Below the pieces are notes generated by a model, which made no database searches, was not told the origin of the DNA, and was given only the letters and a program-made list of their open reading frames with translations. The position numbers and the translations under genes are program-made. This document shows positions 53,918 through 63,311 of a stretch of 64,000 nucleotides of DNA, one piece after another. This DNA is from Halomonas sp. A11-A (lineage in GTDB: Bacteria; Pseudomonadota; Gammaproteobacteria; Pseudomonadales; Halomonadaceae). Location of the stretch: contig NZ_QGTM01000011.1 in the NCBI RefSeq assembly GCF_003182195.1, positions 1 through 64,000 of the forward strand, in the 5' to 3' direction. Each line of letters opens with the position of its first letter. Position 1 is the first letter of the stretch.

Positions 53918-56425
53918 ATGAATCTTCCGATGCCGACTCCCCCGGCCCCCGTGGTAACGCTGCTCGACCCCTTCGGGTTCGGGCGCGCCGCGGGCCGCTA
54001 CTGGCTGGATGCCTTCGAGCGCAGTGTGCTCTTCATGGACGTGATGCGCCAGCGTGGCAACCAGTACCTCGAACACATCGAGCAGACCCGCCCTAGCGTG
54101 CTGGGCTTTGAGGCCGAGGTGCTGATGGACGGTCGTGACCTGCCGCGGCCGGTCAACTACGAACTGCTGCGTATCCAGCCCCCCGGGGGCTATCCCACCG
54201 ACCCGCAGATGCGTCCCTTCGTGGTGGTCGACCCCCGCGCCGGTCACGGCCCGGGCATCGGCGGCTTCAAGCCCGACAGCGAGATCGGCGTGGCGCTGCG
54301 TGCTGGCCACCCCTGCTACTTCATCGGCTTTCTGCCCTACCCGGAGCCCGGCCAGACCGTGGAGGACGTGGTGGAGGCGGAGGTCGCCTTCCTGCGCCTG
54401 GTCAACCAGCGCCACAGCGAGCGCGGTGCCGAGAAGCCCATGGTGGTCGGCAACTGCCAGGCCGGCTGGCAGATCATGATGGCGGCGTCGCTGGAGCCCG
54501 ACCTGTTCGGACCGATCCTGATCGCCGGCTCGCCGCTCTCCTACTGGGCCGGTACCCGCGGCAACGCGCCGATGCGCTATACCGGTGGCATGACCGGCGG
54601 CAGCTGGATGACCTCGCTGCTCAGCGACCTGGGCGACGGCCAGTTCGATGGCGCCTGGCTGGTGCAGAACTTCGAGAACCTCAATCCGGCCAACACCTAC
54701 TGGACCAAGCAGTATCGGCTCTATGCCAACATCGACACCGAGGCCGAGCGCTACCTGGAGTTCGAGCGCTGGTGGGGCGGCCACGTGGTGCTCGGCGGCG
54801 ACGAGATCCAGTACATCGTCGACAACCTCTTCGTGGGGAACCGCCTCTCCACCGCTCAGCTGGTTACCTCCGACGGGCGCCGCATCGACCTGCGCAACGT
54901 GCGCTCGCCGGTGGTGGTGTTCTGCTCCTGGGGCGACGACATCACACCGCCGCCCCAGGCGCTGGGCTGGGTCCGCGACCTCTACGCGGGAGTCGATGAC
55001 ATCGAGGCCAGCGAGCAGACCATCGTCTACTGCGTCCATGACAGCACCGGCCACCTGGGGATCTTCGTCTCCGGCAGTGTCTCCCGCAAGGAGCATACCG
55101 AGTTCACGGCCAACATGGACTACATCGACGTGCTGCCGCCGGGCCTCTACGAGACCACCGTCTCCGAGGCCGCCCAGCGCGACGATGCCGAGCTGATCGA
55201 GCGGGACTACCTGCTGGAGTTCACCTCGCGCAGCGTCGAGGAGCTCGACCGGGTGGTGCAGCACTCCACCGAGGACGATACCCGCTTCGCCACCGTGGCG
55301 CGGATCTCGGAGATCAACCTCGGGCTCTACCGGCTCTTCGTGCAGCCCTGGGTGCGTGCCCTGGCCACGCCCGAATCGGCCCGCTGGATGCGCCGCATGC
55401 ACCCCAACCGGCTGGGCTACCGCCTCTTCTCCGATCGCAACCCGCTGATGAACGCGGTGCCGGTGCTGGCCGACAAGATTCGTGCCAAGCGCCATCCGGT
55501 GGACGAGGAGAACCTCTTCCGGGTGCTGGAGTCGATCGTCTCCAGCCAGATCACCGGCAGCCTCAACGCCTGGCGGGACCTGCGCGACGGCGCCACCGAG
55601 CGCCTGTTCCTGGATGTCTATGGCCAGCCGCTGCTGCAGTCGCTGGTGGGCCTGGGCGGTGACGCCCATGTGCACCGCCGCCGCCCTGGGTCGGAGCCGG
55701 AACACCGCCGCTTCATCGCGCGCCGCCAGGCAGAGCTCACCGAGCGTGTCGTGGAAGGTGGCAGCCACGAGGCGGTGATCCGTGCGCTGATCTACGTGCT
55801 GGGGGGCGCCCCCTCCACCGACGAGCGCAACTTCAAGCGCCTGCGTGCCTCCCACGCCGAGCTGGAGCCCCAGCTCACCGTGGCGGACTTCAAGCAGCTG
55901 ATGCGCGAGCAGTTCTTCATCCTCAAGCTCGATCGTGAGAGTGCCGTCGAGGCGCTGCCCGAGCTGCTCAAGGGGCAGACGGCGGAGCAGATCGCCGACC
56001 ACCTGGAGCATATCGAGCACGTGCTGGCGGCCAGCGGTGAGCTCTCCGAGCGCTCCAGCGAGCGCCTGGCCCGGATCAGGGGGCTCTTCGAGCAGGCCAT
56101 CGACCAGGCACCCATCCTCGAGGCCGAGGCGCGTGCCGAGGCCCAGGCGTGGGTCGGCAGCCAGGCCGAGGCCCAGCGCCTGGCCCTGAGCGACCTCGAG
56201 GGCCTGATGGAGTCCCAGCCGGCGGCGAAGGCCAAGGCCGAAGCGCCTGCCGCCAAGGCCGAGGCGCCAGCTGCCAAGGCCGAGGCGCCCGCCGCCAAGG
56301 CCGAAGCGCCTGCCGCCAAGGCCGAAGCGCCTGCCGCCAAGGCCGAGGAGCCCGATGCCAAGCCGGCCGCCTCGCGTCGCCGGACCCCGGCACCCCGTCG
56401 CAAGCCGGGTGGCAACAAGCGCTGA
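53918..56425 (+). CDS. DUF3141 protein, PHA-synthase-like, with AKAEAPA repeat tail
   Basis: The 835-residue protein is of the DUF3141 type, related to poly-hydroxyalkanoate synthases. A PHA-synthase-style lipase box with cysteine is present (Cys180 in VVGNCQAGWQ), with an acid loop WGDDITPP (Asp340/341) and His379 in DSTGHLGIF, so the triad order is intact. The N terminus (WLDAFERSVLFMDVMRQRGNQYLEH) resembles the PhaC N-terminal helix region. Residues 600-750 are helical. The tail from about residue 770 has five and a half copies of AKAEAPA, then RRRTPAPRRKPGGNKR, resembling the DNA-binding tail of PhaF. The reaction is unknown to me. Confidence 0.8.
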   Translation: MNLPMPTPPAPVVTLLDPFGFGRAAGRYWLDAFERSVLFMDVMRQRGNQYLEHIEQTRPSVLGFEAEVLMDGRDLPRPVNYELLRIQPPGGYPTDPQMRPFVVVDPRAGHGPGIGGFKPDSEIGVALRAGHPCYFIGFLPYPEPGQTVEDVVEAEVAFLRLVNQRHSERGAEKPMVVGNCQAGWQIMMAASLEPDLFGPILIAGSPLSYWAGTRGNAPMRYTGGMTGGSWMTSLLSDLGDGQFDGAWLVQNFENLNPANTYWTKQYRLYANIDTEAERYLEFERWWGGHVVLGGDEIQYIVDNLFVGNRLSTAQLVTSDGRRIDLRNVRSPVVVFCSWGDDITPPPQALGWVRDLYAGVDDIEASEQTIVYCVHDSTGHLGIFVSGSVSRKEHTEFTANMDYIDVLPPGLYETTVSEAAQRDDAELIERDYLLEFTSRSVEELDRVVQHSTEDDTRFATVARISEINLGLYRLFVQPWVRALATPESARWMRRMHPNRLGYRLFSDRNPLMNAVPVLADKIRAKRHPVDEENLFRVLESIVSSQITGSLNAWRDLRDGATERLFLDVYGQPLLQSLVGLGGDAHVHRRRPGSEPEHRRFIARRQAELTERVVEGGSHEAVIRALIYVLGGAPSTDERNFKRLRASHAELEPQLTVADFKQLMREQFFILKLDRESAVEALPELLKGQTAEQIADHLEHIEHVLAASGELSERSSERLARIRGLFEQAIDQAPILEAEARAEAQAWVGSQAEAQRLALSDLEGLMESQPAAKAKAEAPAAKAEAPAAKAEAPAAKAEAPAAKAEAPAAKAEEPDAKPAASRRRTPAPRRKPGGNKR
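56231..56356 (+). repeat. 21-bp coding tandem repeat
   Basis: Five near-identical 21-base units, starting GCCAAGGCCGAAGCGCC, and a sixth diverged unit encode AKAEAPA repeats in the DUF3141 tail. Units differ only at silent positions, which suggests recent expansion or homogenisation. Confidence 0.85.
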
Positions 56426-56447
56426 GCCAGGCCAGGCACGACCCCAG

Positions 56448-56481
56448 CAGCGCCCCTGCCACCCCGGTGGCAGGGGCGCTG
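56448..56481 (+). terminator. strong terminator after the DUF3141 gene
   Basis: A 16-bp perfect inverted repeat (CAGCGCCCCTGCCACC / GGTGGCAGGGGCGCTG) with a two-base CC core lies 23 bases after the stop codon. Confidence 0.75.
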
Positions 56482-56670
56482 TCATTGACGGAGGCTTGCC
56501 CTCGCCCGAGGGTGCGGTCTAGGGTCAGAAGGCGCCAACCGCGGGCGCCCACTGGCGCGATGCCAGGCGCTGGGTTAGGGTAGGCGCATTTTTCGCCCGC
56601 CGAATCAGGGCGGTATGGCATTGTCAGGCGAGGACTCGACGTCCACGCCATGCACTTTCAGTGGAGCACT

Positions 56671-59310
56671 ATGGGAAAGTCACTGGTCATCGTCGAGTCG
56701 CCGGCCAAGGCCAAGACGATCAACAAGTATCTCGGCAGCGACTTCATCGTGAAGTCGAGTGTGGGTCACATCCGTGATCTGCCGACCAGCGGCTCGGGCA
56801 AGGCGGCCTCGGATCCCAAGGAGCGCGCGCGGCAGGCCGCGGCGACCCGCAAGATGTCGCCGGAGGAGAAGGCCGAGTACCGGAAGCGCAAGTCCCAGGA
56901 GCAGCTGATCCGGCGCATGGGCATCGACCCCGAGCACGGCTGGGAGGCCCACTACGAGATCCTCCCGGGCAAGGAGAAGGTGGTCGCCGAGCTCCAGAAG
57001 CTGGCCCAGAAGGCCGACACCGTCTATCTCGCCACCGATCTCGACCGCGAGGGGGAGGCCATCGCCTGGCACCTTCGCGAGACCATCGGCGGCGATGACG
57101 CGCGCTACAAGCGCGTGGTCTTCAACGAGATCACCAAGAACGCCATCCAGGAGGCGTTCAAGGACCCCGGCACCCTCAACATGCCGCGGGTCGAGGCCCA
57201 GCAGGCGCGGCGCTTCCTGGACCGTGTGGTCGGCTTCATGCTCTCGCCGCTGCTGTGGGCCAAGATCGCCCGCGGCCTCTCGGCCGGGCGGGTGCAGTCG
57301 GTGGCTATGCGCCTGATCGTCGAGCGCGAGCGCGAGATCCGCGCCTTCGTGCCCGAGGAGTTCTGGGACGTCCATGCCGATCTGGTGCCGCAGCTCGAGG
57401 GGGGCGGCGGCGAGCCGGTGCGCTTCGAGCTGGTGCGCCAGGACGGCAAGGCCTTCCGGCCCACCTCCGAGGCCGAGACCCTGGAGCGCATCGCCGCGCT
57501 CAGGAAGGCGTCGCTTGCCATTACCGCGCGGGAAGACAAGCCCACGCGGTCGAAGCCCAACGCGCCCTTCATTACCTCGACCCTGCAGCAGGCCGCCAGC
57601 GGCCGGCTGGGCTTCTCGGTGAAGAAGACCATGACCCTGGCCCAGCGCCTCTACGAGGCGGGCTATATCACCTACATGCGAACCGACTCCACCAACCTCT
57701 CGAAGGATGCCGTGGAGAGCGTGCGCGAGTTCATCGGCGACGAGTACGGCGCGCGCTACCTGCCGGCGTCCCCCAACCGCTACTCCAGCAAGGAGGGCGC
57801 CCAGGAGGCCCACGAGGCGATCCGCCCCACCGACGTGGGGCGTCGTGCCACCGACCTTGCCGGCATGGAGCGCGACGCCGAGCGGCTCTATGAGCTGATC
57901 TGGCGCCAGTTCGTGGCCTGTCAGATGACCCCGGCCGAGTACCTCTCCAGCACCCTCACCGTGGCCGCCGACGGCTACGAGCTCAAGGCCAAGGGGCGCG
58001 TGCTCAAGTTCGACGGTTACACCCGGGTGATGAAGCCAGCCGGCAAGAACGAGGATCAGTCGCTGCCGGACCTCGCCGAGGGCACCCCCATGACCCTGGC
58101 CTCCCTGGACCCGCGCCAGCACTTCACCAAGCCGCCGGCGCGCTACACCGAAGCGAGCCTGGTCAAGGAGCTAGAGAAGCGCGGCATCGGCCGGCCCTCC
58201 ACCTACGCCTCGATCATCTCCACCATCCAGGATCGCGGCTACGTCAAGCTGGAGAACCGGCGTTTCTATGCCGAGAAGCTTGGCGACATCGTCACCGAGC
58301 GGCTCAAGGAGTCCTTCCCCGACCTGATGGACTACTCCTTCACCGCGCGCATGGAGGACAGCCTCGACGAGGTGGCCGAGGGCGAGCGCAACTGGCGCGA
58401 GCTGCTCGACGCCTTCTACGCCGAGTTCCGAAAGGAGCTCGCGGAGGCCGAGAGCGAGGAGGGGATGCGTCCCAACCAACCGGTGCCCACCGACATCGAC
58501 TGCCCCAGCTGCGGGCGCAAGATGCAGATCCGCACCGCCTCTACCGGGGTCTTCCTGGGCTGCTCCGGCTACAACCTCCCGCCCAAGGAGCGCTGCAAGA
58601 CCACCATCGACCTGCTGCCCGGCGAGGAGGCGGTGGCCGCCGACGCCGACGAGGAGGCCGAGACCGATGCCCTGCGGGCCAAGCACCGCTGCCCGAAGTG
58701 CGGCACCGCCATGGACAGCTACCTGATCGACGAGACCCGCAAGCTGCATATCTGCGGCAACAGCCCGGACTGCGACGGCTACGAGATCGAGCAGGGCAGG
58801 TTCCGCATCAAGGGCTACGACGGCCCGACCATCGAGTGCGACAAGTGCGGCAGCGAGATGCAGCTCAAGTCTGGGCGCTTCGGCAAGTACTTCGGCTGCA
58901 CCAACAGCGAGTGCAAGAACACCCGCAAGCTGCTGCGCAACGGCGAGGTGGCGCCGCCCAAGATGGACCCCATCGACATGCCCGAGCTGGCCTGCCAGAA
59001 GGTCGACGACCACTACGTGCTGCGCGACGGCGCCAGCGGCCTGTTCCTGGCGGCCAGCAAGTTCCCCCGTAACCGCGAGACCCGCCCGCCGCTGGTCCGT
59101 GAGCTCAAGGCACACGCCGAGGAGCTGCCGGAGAAGTACCGCTACCTGCTCGACGCCCCCAGTGAGGACCCGGATGGCCGCCCGGCCCAGATCCGCTTCT
59201 CGCGCAAGGCCAAGGAGCAGTTCGTGATGACCGAAGAGGAGGGCAAGGCCACCGGCTGGAAGGCCACCTACGACGGCAACCGCTGGCAGGTGGAGGACAA
59301 GCGCAAGTGA
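56671..59310 (+). CDS. topA: DNA topoisomerase I
   Basis: TopA relaxes negative supercoils. I start at ATG 56671 (GGAG upstream), giving 879 residues; the in-frame ATG at 56650 is unlikely. The Toprim domain opens with [16 protein letters not shown] and contains [15 protein letters not shown]. The catalytic tyrosine is Tyr335 in [11 protein letters not shown]. Three C4 zinc ribbons follow: CPSCGRKM near 610, CPKCGTAM near 675 and CDKCGSEM near 727, before a C-terminal domain. The overlap of its stop with the next GTG suggests an operon. Confidence 0.97.
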   Translation: MGKSLVIVESPAKAKTINKYLGSDFIVKSSVGHIRDLPTSGSGKAASDPKERARQAAATRKMSPEEKAEYRKRKSQEQLIRRMGIDPEHGWEAHYEILPGKEKVVAELQKLAQKADTVYLATDLDREGEAIAWHLRETIGGDDARYKRVVFNEITKNAIQEAFKDPGTLNMPRVEAQQARRFLDRVVGFMLSPLLWAKIARGLSAGRVQSVAMRLIVEREREIRAFVPEEFWDVHADLVPQLEGGGGEPVRFELVRQDGKAFRPTSEAETLERIAALRKASLAITAREDKPTRSKPNAPFITSTLQQAASGRLGFSVKKTMTLAQRLYEAGYITYMRTDSTNLSKDAVESVREFIGDEYGARYLPASPNRYSSKEGAQEAHEAIRPTDVGRRATDLAGMERDAERLYELIWRQFVACQMTPAEYLSSTLTVAADGYELKAKGRVLKFDGYTRVMKPAGKNEDQSLPDLAEGTPMTLASLDPRQHFTKPPARYTEASLVKELEKRGIGRPSTYASIISTIQDRGYVKLENRRFYAEKLGDIVTERLKESFPDLMDYSFTARMEDSLDEVAEGERNWRELLDAFYAEFRKELAEAESEEGMRPNQPVPTDIDCPSCGRKMQIRTASTGVFLGCSGYNLPPKERCKTTIDLLPGEEAVAADADEEAETDALRAKHRCPKCGTAMDSYLIDETRKLHICGNSPDCDGYEIEQGRFRIKGYDGPTIECDKCGSEMQLKSGRFGKYFGCTNSECKNTRKLLRNGEVAPPKMDPIDMPELACQKVDDHYVLRDGASGLFLAASKFPRNRETRPPLVRELKAHAEELPEKYRYLLDAPSEDPDGRPAQIRFSRKAKEQFVMTEEEGKATGWKATYDGNRWQVEDKRK

Positions 59311-59771
59311 CCCCGCGAGCCCGCACCAACCAGCTGCTCTACCAGGCCGAGCTGCTGCTCGAGACCCCGGCCGGCGACGACGAGCACGCCGAGGCGCGGC
59401 GCATGGCGGCGGAGGAGGGTGCCCTGGCGCTTGCCGAGCTGGCCCTCGAGTCGCTGCTGCGCGAGGTGACCGAGCATGCGCGTCTCGAGCGCCATGCCTG
59501 GCGTGAGCTGCTCGGCCCCGAGGGGGCCGAGATCGCCGAGCTGCACCGCCTGCGCGAGCTGGCCGCCCAGCCCGACAGCTGGCTCGCCTGGCTGATCGGC
59601 AGGCTCGAGGCGCTGCACGCAAGCGAAGGTGTCGCCCGCCGCCGCACCGGCGCCGCCGCCGGCCTGATCGCCGTGGGCAGCGCCGCCGCCCTGGGCGACG
59701 AGCTCTACGGCTGCCTGCAGGCCGCCAAGGCCGAGATCGCCGCCCTGCGCGAAACCAGCCAGGAGTGGTAG
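59307..59771 (+). CDS. DUF6586-like protein next to topA
   Basis: The 154-residue helical protein starts at GTG 59307, overlapping the topA stop (GTGA). Residues 3-20 ([17 protein letters not shown]) and the conserved middle ([14 protein letters not shown]) match small pseudomonad proteins encoded beside topA and named DUF6586, as I recall. A hydrophobic [16 protein letters not shown] stretch near residue 115 may be a membrane-associated helix. The function is unknown. Confidence 0.7.
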   Translation: MTPRARTNQLLYQAELLLETPAGDDEHAEARRMAAEEGALALAELALESLLREVTEHARLERHAWRELLGPEGAEIAELHRLRELAAQPDSWLAWLIGRLEALHASEGVARRRTGAAAGLIAVGSAAALGDELYGCLQAAKAEIAALRETSQEW

Positions 59772-59861
59772 CGCTCCCCCGATAGTAAGCCAGCAAGGCG
59801 AGGAGAGGCCTGTCGACGGACCAGCTCCGAGCCCTTAGGTCGGTGCGGCGCCTGGTAACTT

Positions 59862-59880
59862 TCAAACAGTCGTTTATACT
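59862..59880 (+). promoter_or_regulatory. efflux operon operator overlapping a -10 box
   Basis: TCAAACAGTCGTTTA (59862-59876) overlaps a -10 TATACT (59875-59880); a poor -35 CTGGTA lies 17 bases upstream (59852-59857). The 15-mer is the exact reverse complement of the motif upstream of accB (27219-27233). Its CAAAC-N4-GTTT core and its place over the -10 suggest a TetR-type repressor site. Confidence 0.55.
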
Positions 59881-59913
59881 CGGTGCCATCGCCCACCTAC
59901 CGGCCAAGCTCCC

Positions 59914-62160
59914 ATGAACGCCATCGCAAGGACGCGTCTGTTCATTCTCCGGTACCTCGCCGCACCGCTGCTGGCCCTGCCGCTGGCGGTGGCCTCCGCA
60001 GCGGCGGCCGACCTGACCCTCGACCCCCGGCTGCTGCCCGGCGGCGAGGGCGACCTGCCCGCGCTGCGCCAGGAGCTCGAACGCCTCTCCGCCGGGCGGC
60101 ACACGCCCGAACTGGCCGCGGCGGCACCTGGCACCGGCGTTCGCCTGCCGGGGTTGGAGGTCCTGGAATCCCCCGAGTTTCTCACCACCACTGACCTCCT
60201 GGCACTCGAGCCCCTAGACGGCGCCGCCCGGGTGCTGTTGCTCGGCCCTGCCGAGGCGCTGGATGCTGCCGGCGAGGCCCTGGCCGGCCAGGCTCGCCTT
60301 CGGGGCATCGCGCTGGTGCCCCTGGCCGTGGCCCCCTCACGCTATCCCTCCGCGGCCGACCTGCAGGGCGCCGATGGCGCCCTGGTGCTGGCGCTGCCCG
60401 GCCTCGACGGAGACGCCCAGCGCCGGCTCTTCGACCGGCTGGCCGAGGCAGGGGTGCCGAGCGTGGCGCTGACCGATGCCCGTCAGGTCGAGCGCGGTGC
60501 GCTGCTCTCCTCCCCCGGCGCCCTGGATCCTGACGCCTGGCGCCGCCGGCTGGCGCTGCGCCTGGATGACGTTGCCGCCGGTCGTCCCCCCGAACCCCTG
60601 GGCGCCCGTCCCGGCCTGGGCCGCCCCTGGCTCAACCTCGAGACCGCCGCCCGGCTCGACTGGTCGCCGAGCTTTTCGCTGCTCGGCGAGGCGCGCCTGG
60701 TGGGCGAGGCCGCCGCCCCGGAGGTAGCACCCCTGGCACTTTCCCAGGCGGTGGCCCTGGCACTTTCCGCGAGCCCGGCCCTGGCCGCTGCCCGTCAGGG
60801 CGTCGAGGTGGAGGCCTTCGACCGTGACCTGGCCGCTTCCCGCTACCGTCCCAGCCTCTACCTGGAGGCCACCGGGCGGATGATTGACGAGACCCGCGCT
60901 CGAGCCGCCCTGGGCCAGGAGCCGGAGCGCCTGGTCAGCGGCGGAGCGGTGCTGGAGCAGCTGCTCTTCTCCGAACCGGCCCTGGCCGCTATCGCCGTCG
61001 CCGGCAGCCTCGACCGCGCCCGGCGCGCCGAGCTCGAGGTGGAGAGCCTCGACCTGGCGCTGGCGGTATCACGGGAGTTTCTCGACCTGCTGCGCCTCGA
61101 CGCCAGCCGCAAGGTGCTCGAGGCCGACCTGGAGCTGGCCCGTGCCCAGCGTGACCAGGCGGTGCGCGGCGAGACCGCCGGCGCCGTAGGGCGCGGCGAG
61201 GTGGCCCGCTTCGAGGCGGAGCTCACCCAGGCCCGGGAGCGCCTGGAACAGGCGGTGGCGGACCGCGAGCGGCTGGCGATCGCCCTCAATCGCCGGCTGG
61301 GTCGGGCCCCGGCCGCCCCACTCGCGCCGGTCGAACCGGAGCTGGATGGCCCCGAATGGCTGGGCGGTGATGACCAGTTCCTGGCGGTCCTCGATTCCCC
61401 GGTGAGCCTCGCCGACTGGCAGGGGCGGCTGGTGACCGCGGCGCTGCGCGACTCTGCCGAGCTCGAGGCGATCGGCGAGCTGCGCCAGGCGGCACACCGG
61501 GAGCTGACTTCGCGCCGCCGGGCCTTCTGGCTGCCCGAGGTGGGTCTCGAGGCGCGCTATACCAGCGAACTCTCCCGGGCCGGTGAGGGCGAGCGGGCCC
61601 CCTGGGAGTCGTCGAACCCGGTCGTTCAGGCCGGCGTCGGGGCCCTCGAGGGGGCGGGCGTGGGGCTGCCCGATACCGGTCGCGACCAGTGGAGCGTCGG
61701 GGTCTCGGCGCGGCTGCCGCTCTATGCCGGGGGGCGGCGCAGCATCGAGCGTGACCGCAGTGCGGCGCGCCTGGAGCAGGTGGCCCTCGAGGACGCCGAG
61801 GCGCGCCTGGGACTCGAGGCCCGGCTGCGCGCGGCCAGCGTCGAGCTCGCCGCCGCCTGGCGGCGCATCGCCCTGCGTGACGAGGCACGCGAGCACGCCG
61901 AGGAGGCCCTGGCCCTGGCCGAGGAGGCCTGGCGCGAAGGGGCGCTCTCCCAGGTGGCGCTGCTCGATGCCCGTACCAGCGCACGCCAGGCGGGCCTCGC
62001 CGCCGCCGAGGGACGCTGGCAGGCGCTGCAGGCGCTGGTGCACCTGCAGCGCGCCCTGGGGATCACCCCGGGCCCCATGGCGGCCGAGGCTCGAGATCGG
62101 CTGCTGGCGGGTGCCGGCGGCGCGCTGGGGGAAGGGCACACGACAGGAGAGGGGCGATGA
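59914..62160 (+). CDS. TolC family outer-membrane protein with N-terminal ABC-substrate-binding-like domain
   Basis: The 748-residue protein starts with a signal peptide (YLAAPLLALPLAVASAAAA). Residues 95-270 resemble a PF04392-type periplasmic binding domain: AARVLLLGPAEALDAAGE, LQGADGALVLALPG, AGVPSVALTDARQVERGALLS and RLDDVAAGRPPEPL, then NLETAARLDWSPSFSLL. From about 275 it is a TolC channel with two outer-membrane efflux repeats (PLALSQAVALALSASPALAAARQGVEVEAFDRDLAASRYRP and a matching second half with VSARLPLYAGGRRS and LLDARTSARQA). TolC proteins are usually about 450-500 residues. The fusion might present substrate to the pump. It overlaps the adaptor by 4 bases. Confidence 0.85.
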   Translation: MNAIARTRLFILRYLAAPLLALPLAVASAAAADLTLDPRLLPGGEGDLPALRQELERLSAGRHTPELAAAAPGTGVRLPGLEVLESPEFLTTTDLLALEPLDGAARVLLLGPAEALDAAGEALAGQARLRGIALVPLAVAPSRYPSAADLQGADGALVLALPGLDGDAQRRLFDRLAEAGVPSVALTDARQVERGALLSSPGALDPDAWRRRLALRLDDVAAGRPPEPLGARPGLGRPWLNLETAARLDWSPSFSLLGEARLVGEAAAPEVAPLALSQAVALALSASPALAAARQGVEVEAFDRDLAASRYRPSLYLEATGRMIDETRARAALGQEPERLVSGGAVLEQLLFSEPALAAIAVAGSLDRARRAELEVESLDLALAVSREFLDLLRLDASRKVLEADLELARAQRDQAVRGETAGAVGRGEVARFEAELTQARERLEQAVADRERLAIALNRRLGRAPAAPLAPVEPELDGPEWLGGDDQFLAVLDSPVSLADWQGRLVTAALRDSAELEAIGELRQAAHRELTSRRRAFWLPEVGLEARYTSELSRAGEGERAPWESSNPVVQAGVGALEGAGVGLPDTGRDQWSVGVSARLPLYAGGRRSIERDRSAARLEQVALEDAEARLGLEARLRAASVELAAAWRRIALRDEAREHAEEALALAEEAWREGALSQVALLDARTSARQAGLAAAEGRWQALQALVHLQRALGITPGPMAAEARDRLLAGAGGALGEGHTTGEGR

Positions 62161-63311
62161 GCATGCGGGGAATCCTGCTGGCGGGACTGGTACTGCTGGC
62201 CGGCTGCGCCGAGGAGCCGGTGGAGGAGGCGCCGCTGCGCCCGGTGCGCACCCTGGTCCTCGAGGCTGATGGGGCGACCGGCGAGCGCGAGCTGCCGGCG
62301 CGCCTGGAGGCGGCCGCCAACCGCCGGATGAGCTTCCGGGTGTCGGGCCAGCTCGAGGCCCTGGAGGTGGCGGTGGGGGAGCGGGTGACGGCCGGCCAGC
62401 CCCTGGCCCGGCTCGAGGCCGACGACCTGCGCCTGCAGCGTGACCGCGCCCGTTCGGCCCTGGCCGGTGCCGAGGCGGCGGCGGCCAATGCCGAAGCCGA
62501 ATGGCAGCGCGCCCGGCGCCTCTATGAGGCGGGCAGCGCCCCGGCCCGAGACCTCGACGCCGCCCGGGCCCAGCGCGACGCCGCCCTGGCCCAGCGTGAC
62601 GGCGCCCGGGACGCCCTGGCCCTGGCCGAGCGACAGCTCGGCTTCACGCGCCTCGCAGCGCCCGACGCCTGCCGGGTGGCGAGCCGCCTGGCGGAGGCTG
62701 GCGAGAACGTCGGTGCCGGCCAGCCGGTGCTGGTGCTCGCCTGCGGCGACGACCTGGAGGTGCGCGCGGCCCTCTCGGAGGACCTGCTCGGCGAGCTGGT
62801 CATCGGGGCGCCGCTGCGGGTGCGCCTGCCGCTCGCCGACCTCACCCTGGCCGGCGAGGTGGCCGAGATCGGCTTGCCGGTGGACCCGCGCCAGGCCACC
62901 TGGCCGGTGCGGGTGGCGCTCCCGGGCCTGACGGAGGAGCAGCGCGCGAGGCTCCAGCCGGGCATGGCGGCGGAGCTGACGCTGCCCCTGGGCGGCCCCG
63001 GCAGCGGCATCTGGGTGCCCATGGTGGCGGTGCAGCAGGACATCGACGGCCACTTTGTCTACGTGGCCGAGCCTGGGGATGACAGAGAAGAGGAGAGCGG
63101 GAGCCGCGATGGCAGCGATGCCACCGGGGACCGCGAGGCGACGGTGGTGCGCCTTACCGTGACCCTGGGCGGTCGCCACGGCGAGCGCCTCGAGGTGCTG
63201 GCAGGGCTCGAGCCGGGCCAGCACCTGATCGTGGCGGGGATGAGCCGGCTTCACGACGGTATGCGGGTGCGCCTGCTCGATGAGCGTGGCGCCGCGGAGG
63301 CCTCGCCGTGA
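62157..63311 (+). CDS. RND efflux periplasmic adaptor (membrane-fusion protein)
   Basis: The 384-residue lipoprotein has the lipobox VLLAGC near residue 16. Lipoyl halves flank a coiled coil: RMSFRVSGQLEALEVAVGERVTAGQPLARLEADDLRLQ near 58, a heptad-rich AEAAAANAEAEWQRARRLYEAG, and AGENVGAGQPVLVLACGDD. A beta-barrel and membrane-proximal domain follow. Near residues 308-325 there is an acidic, low-complexity insert (DDREEESGSRDGSDATGDRE). It joins the inner-membrane pump to the TolC-type channel. Neighbouring genes overlap by 4 bases on both sides. Confidence 0.92.
   Translation: MSMRGILLAGLVLLAGCAEEPVEEAPLRPVRTLVLEADGATGERELPARLEAAANRRMSFRVSGQLEALEVAVGERVTAGQPLARLEADDLRLQRDRARSALAGAEAAAANAEAEWQRARRLYEAGSAPARDLDAARAQRDAALAQRDGARDALALAERQLGFTRLAAPDACRVASRLAEAGENVGAGQPVLVLACGDDLEVRAALSEDLLGELVIGAPLRVRLPLADLTLAGEVAEIGLPVDPRQATWPVRVALPGLTEEQRARLQPGMAAELTLPLGGPGSGIWVPMVAVQQDIDGHFVYVAEPGDDREEESGSRDGSDATGDREATVVRLTVTLGGRHGERLEVLAGLEPGQHLIVAGMSRLHDGMRVRLLDERGAAEASP

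Noticed and set aside
56231..56356. CRISPR-like regular repeats
   Set aside because: Units are adjacent without spacers and in frame with the DUF3141 tail, so this is a coding tandem repeat.
53801..56485. An 894-codon minus-strand frame over the DUF3141 gene
   Set aside because: The plus-strand protein has a coherent fold and triad. The antisense product is low-complexity, with glycine-rich repeats caused by the 21-bp tandem units.
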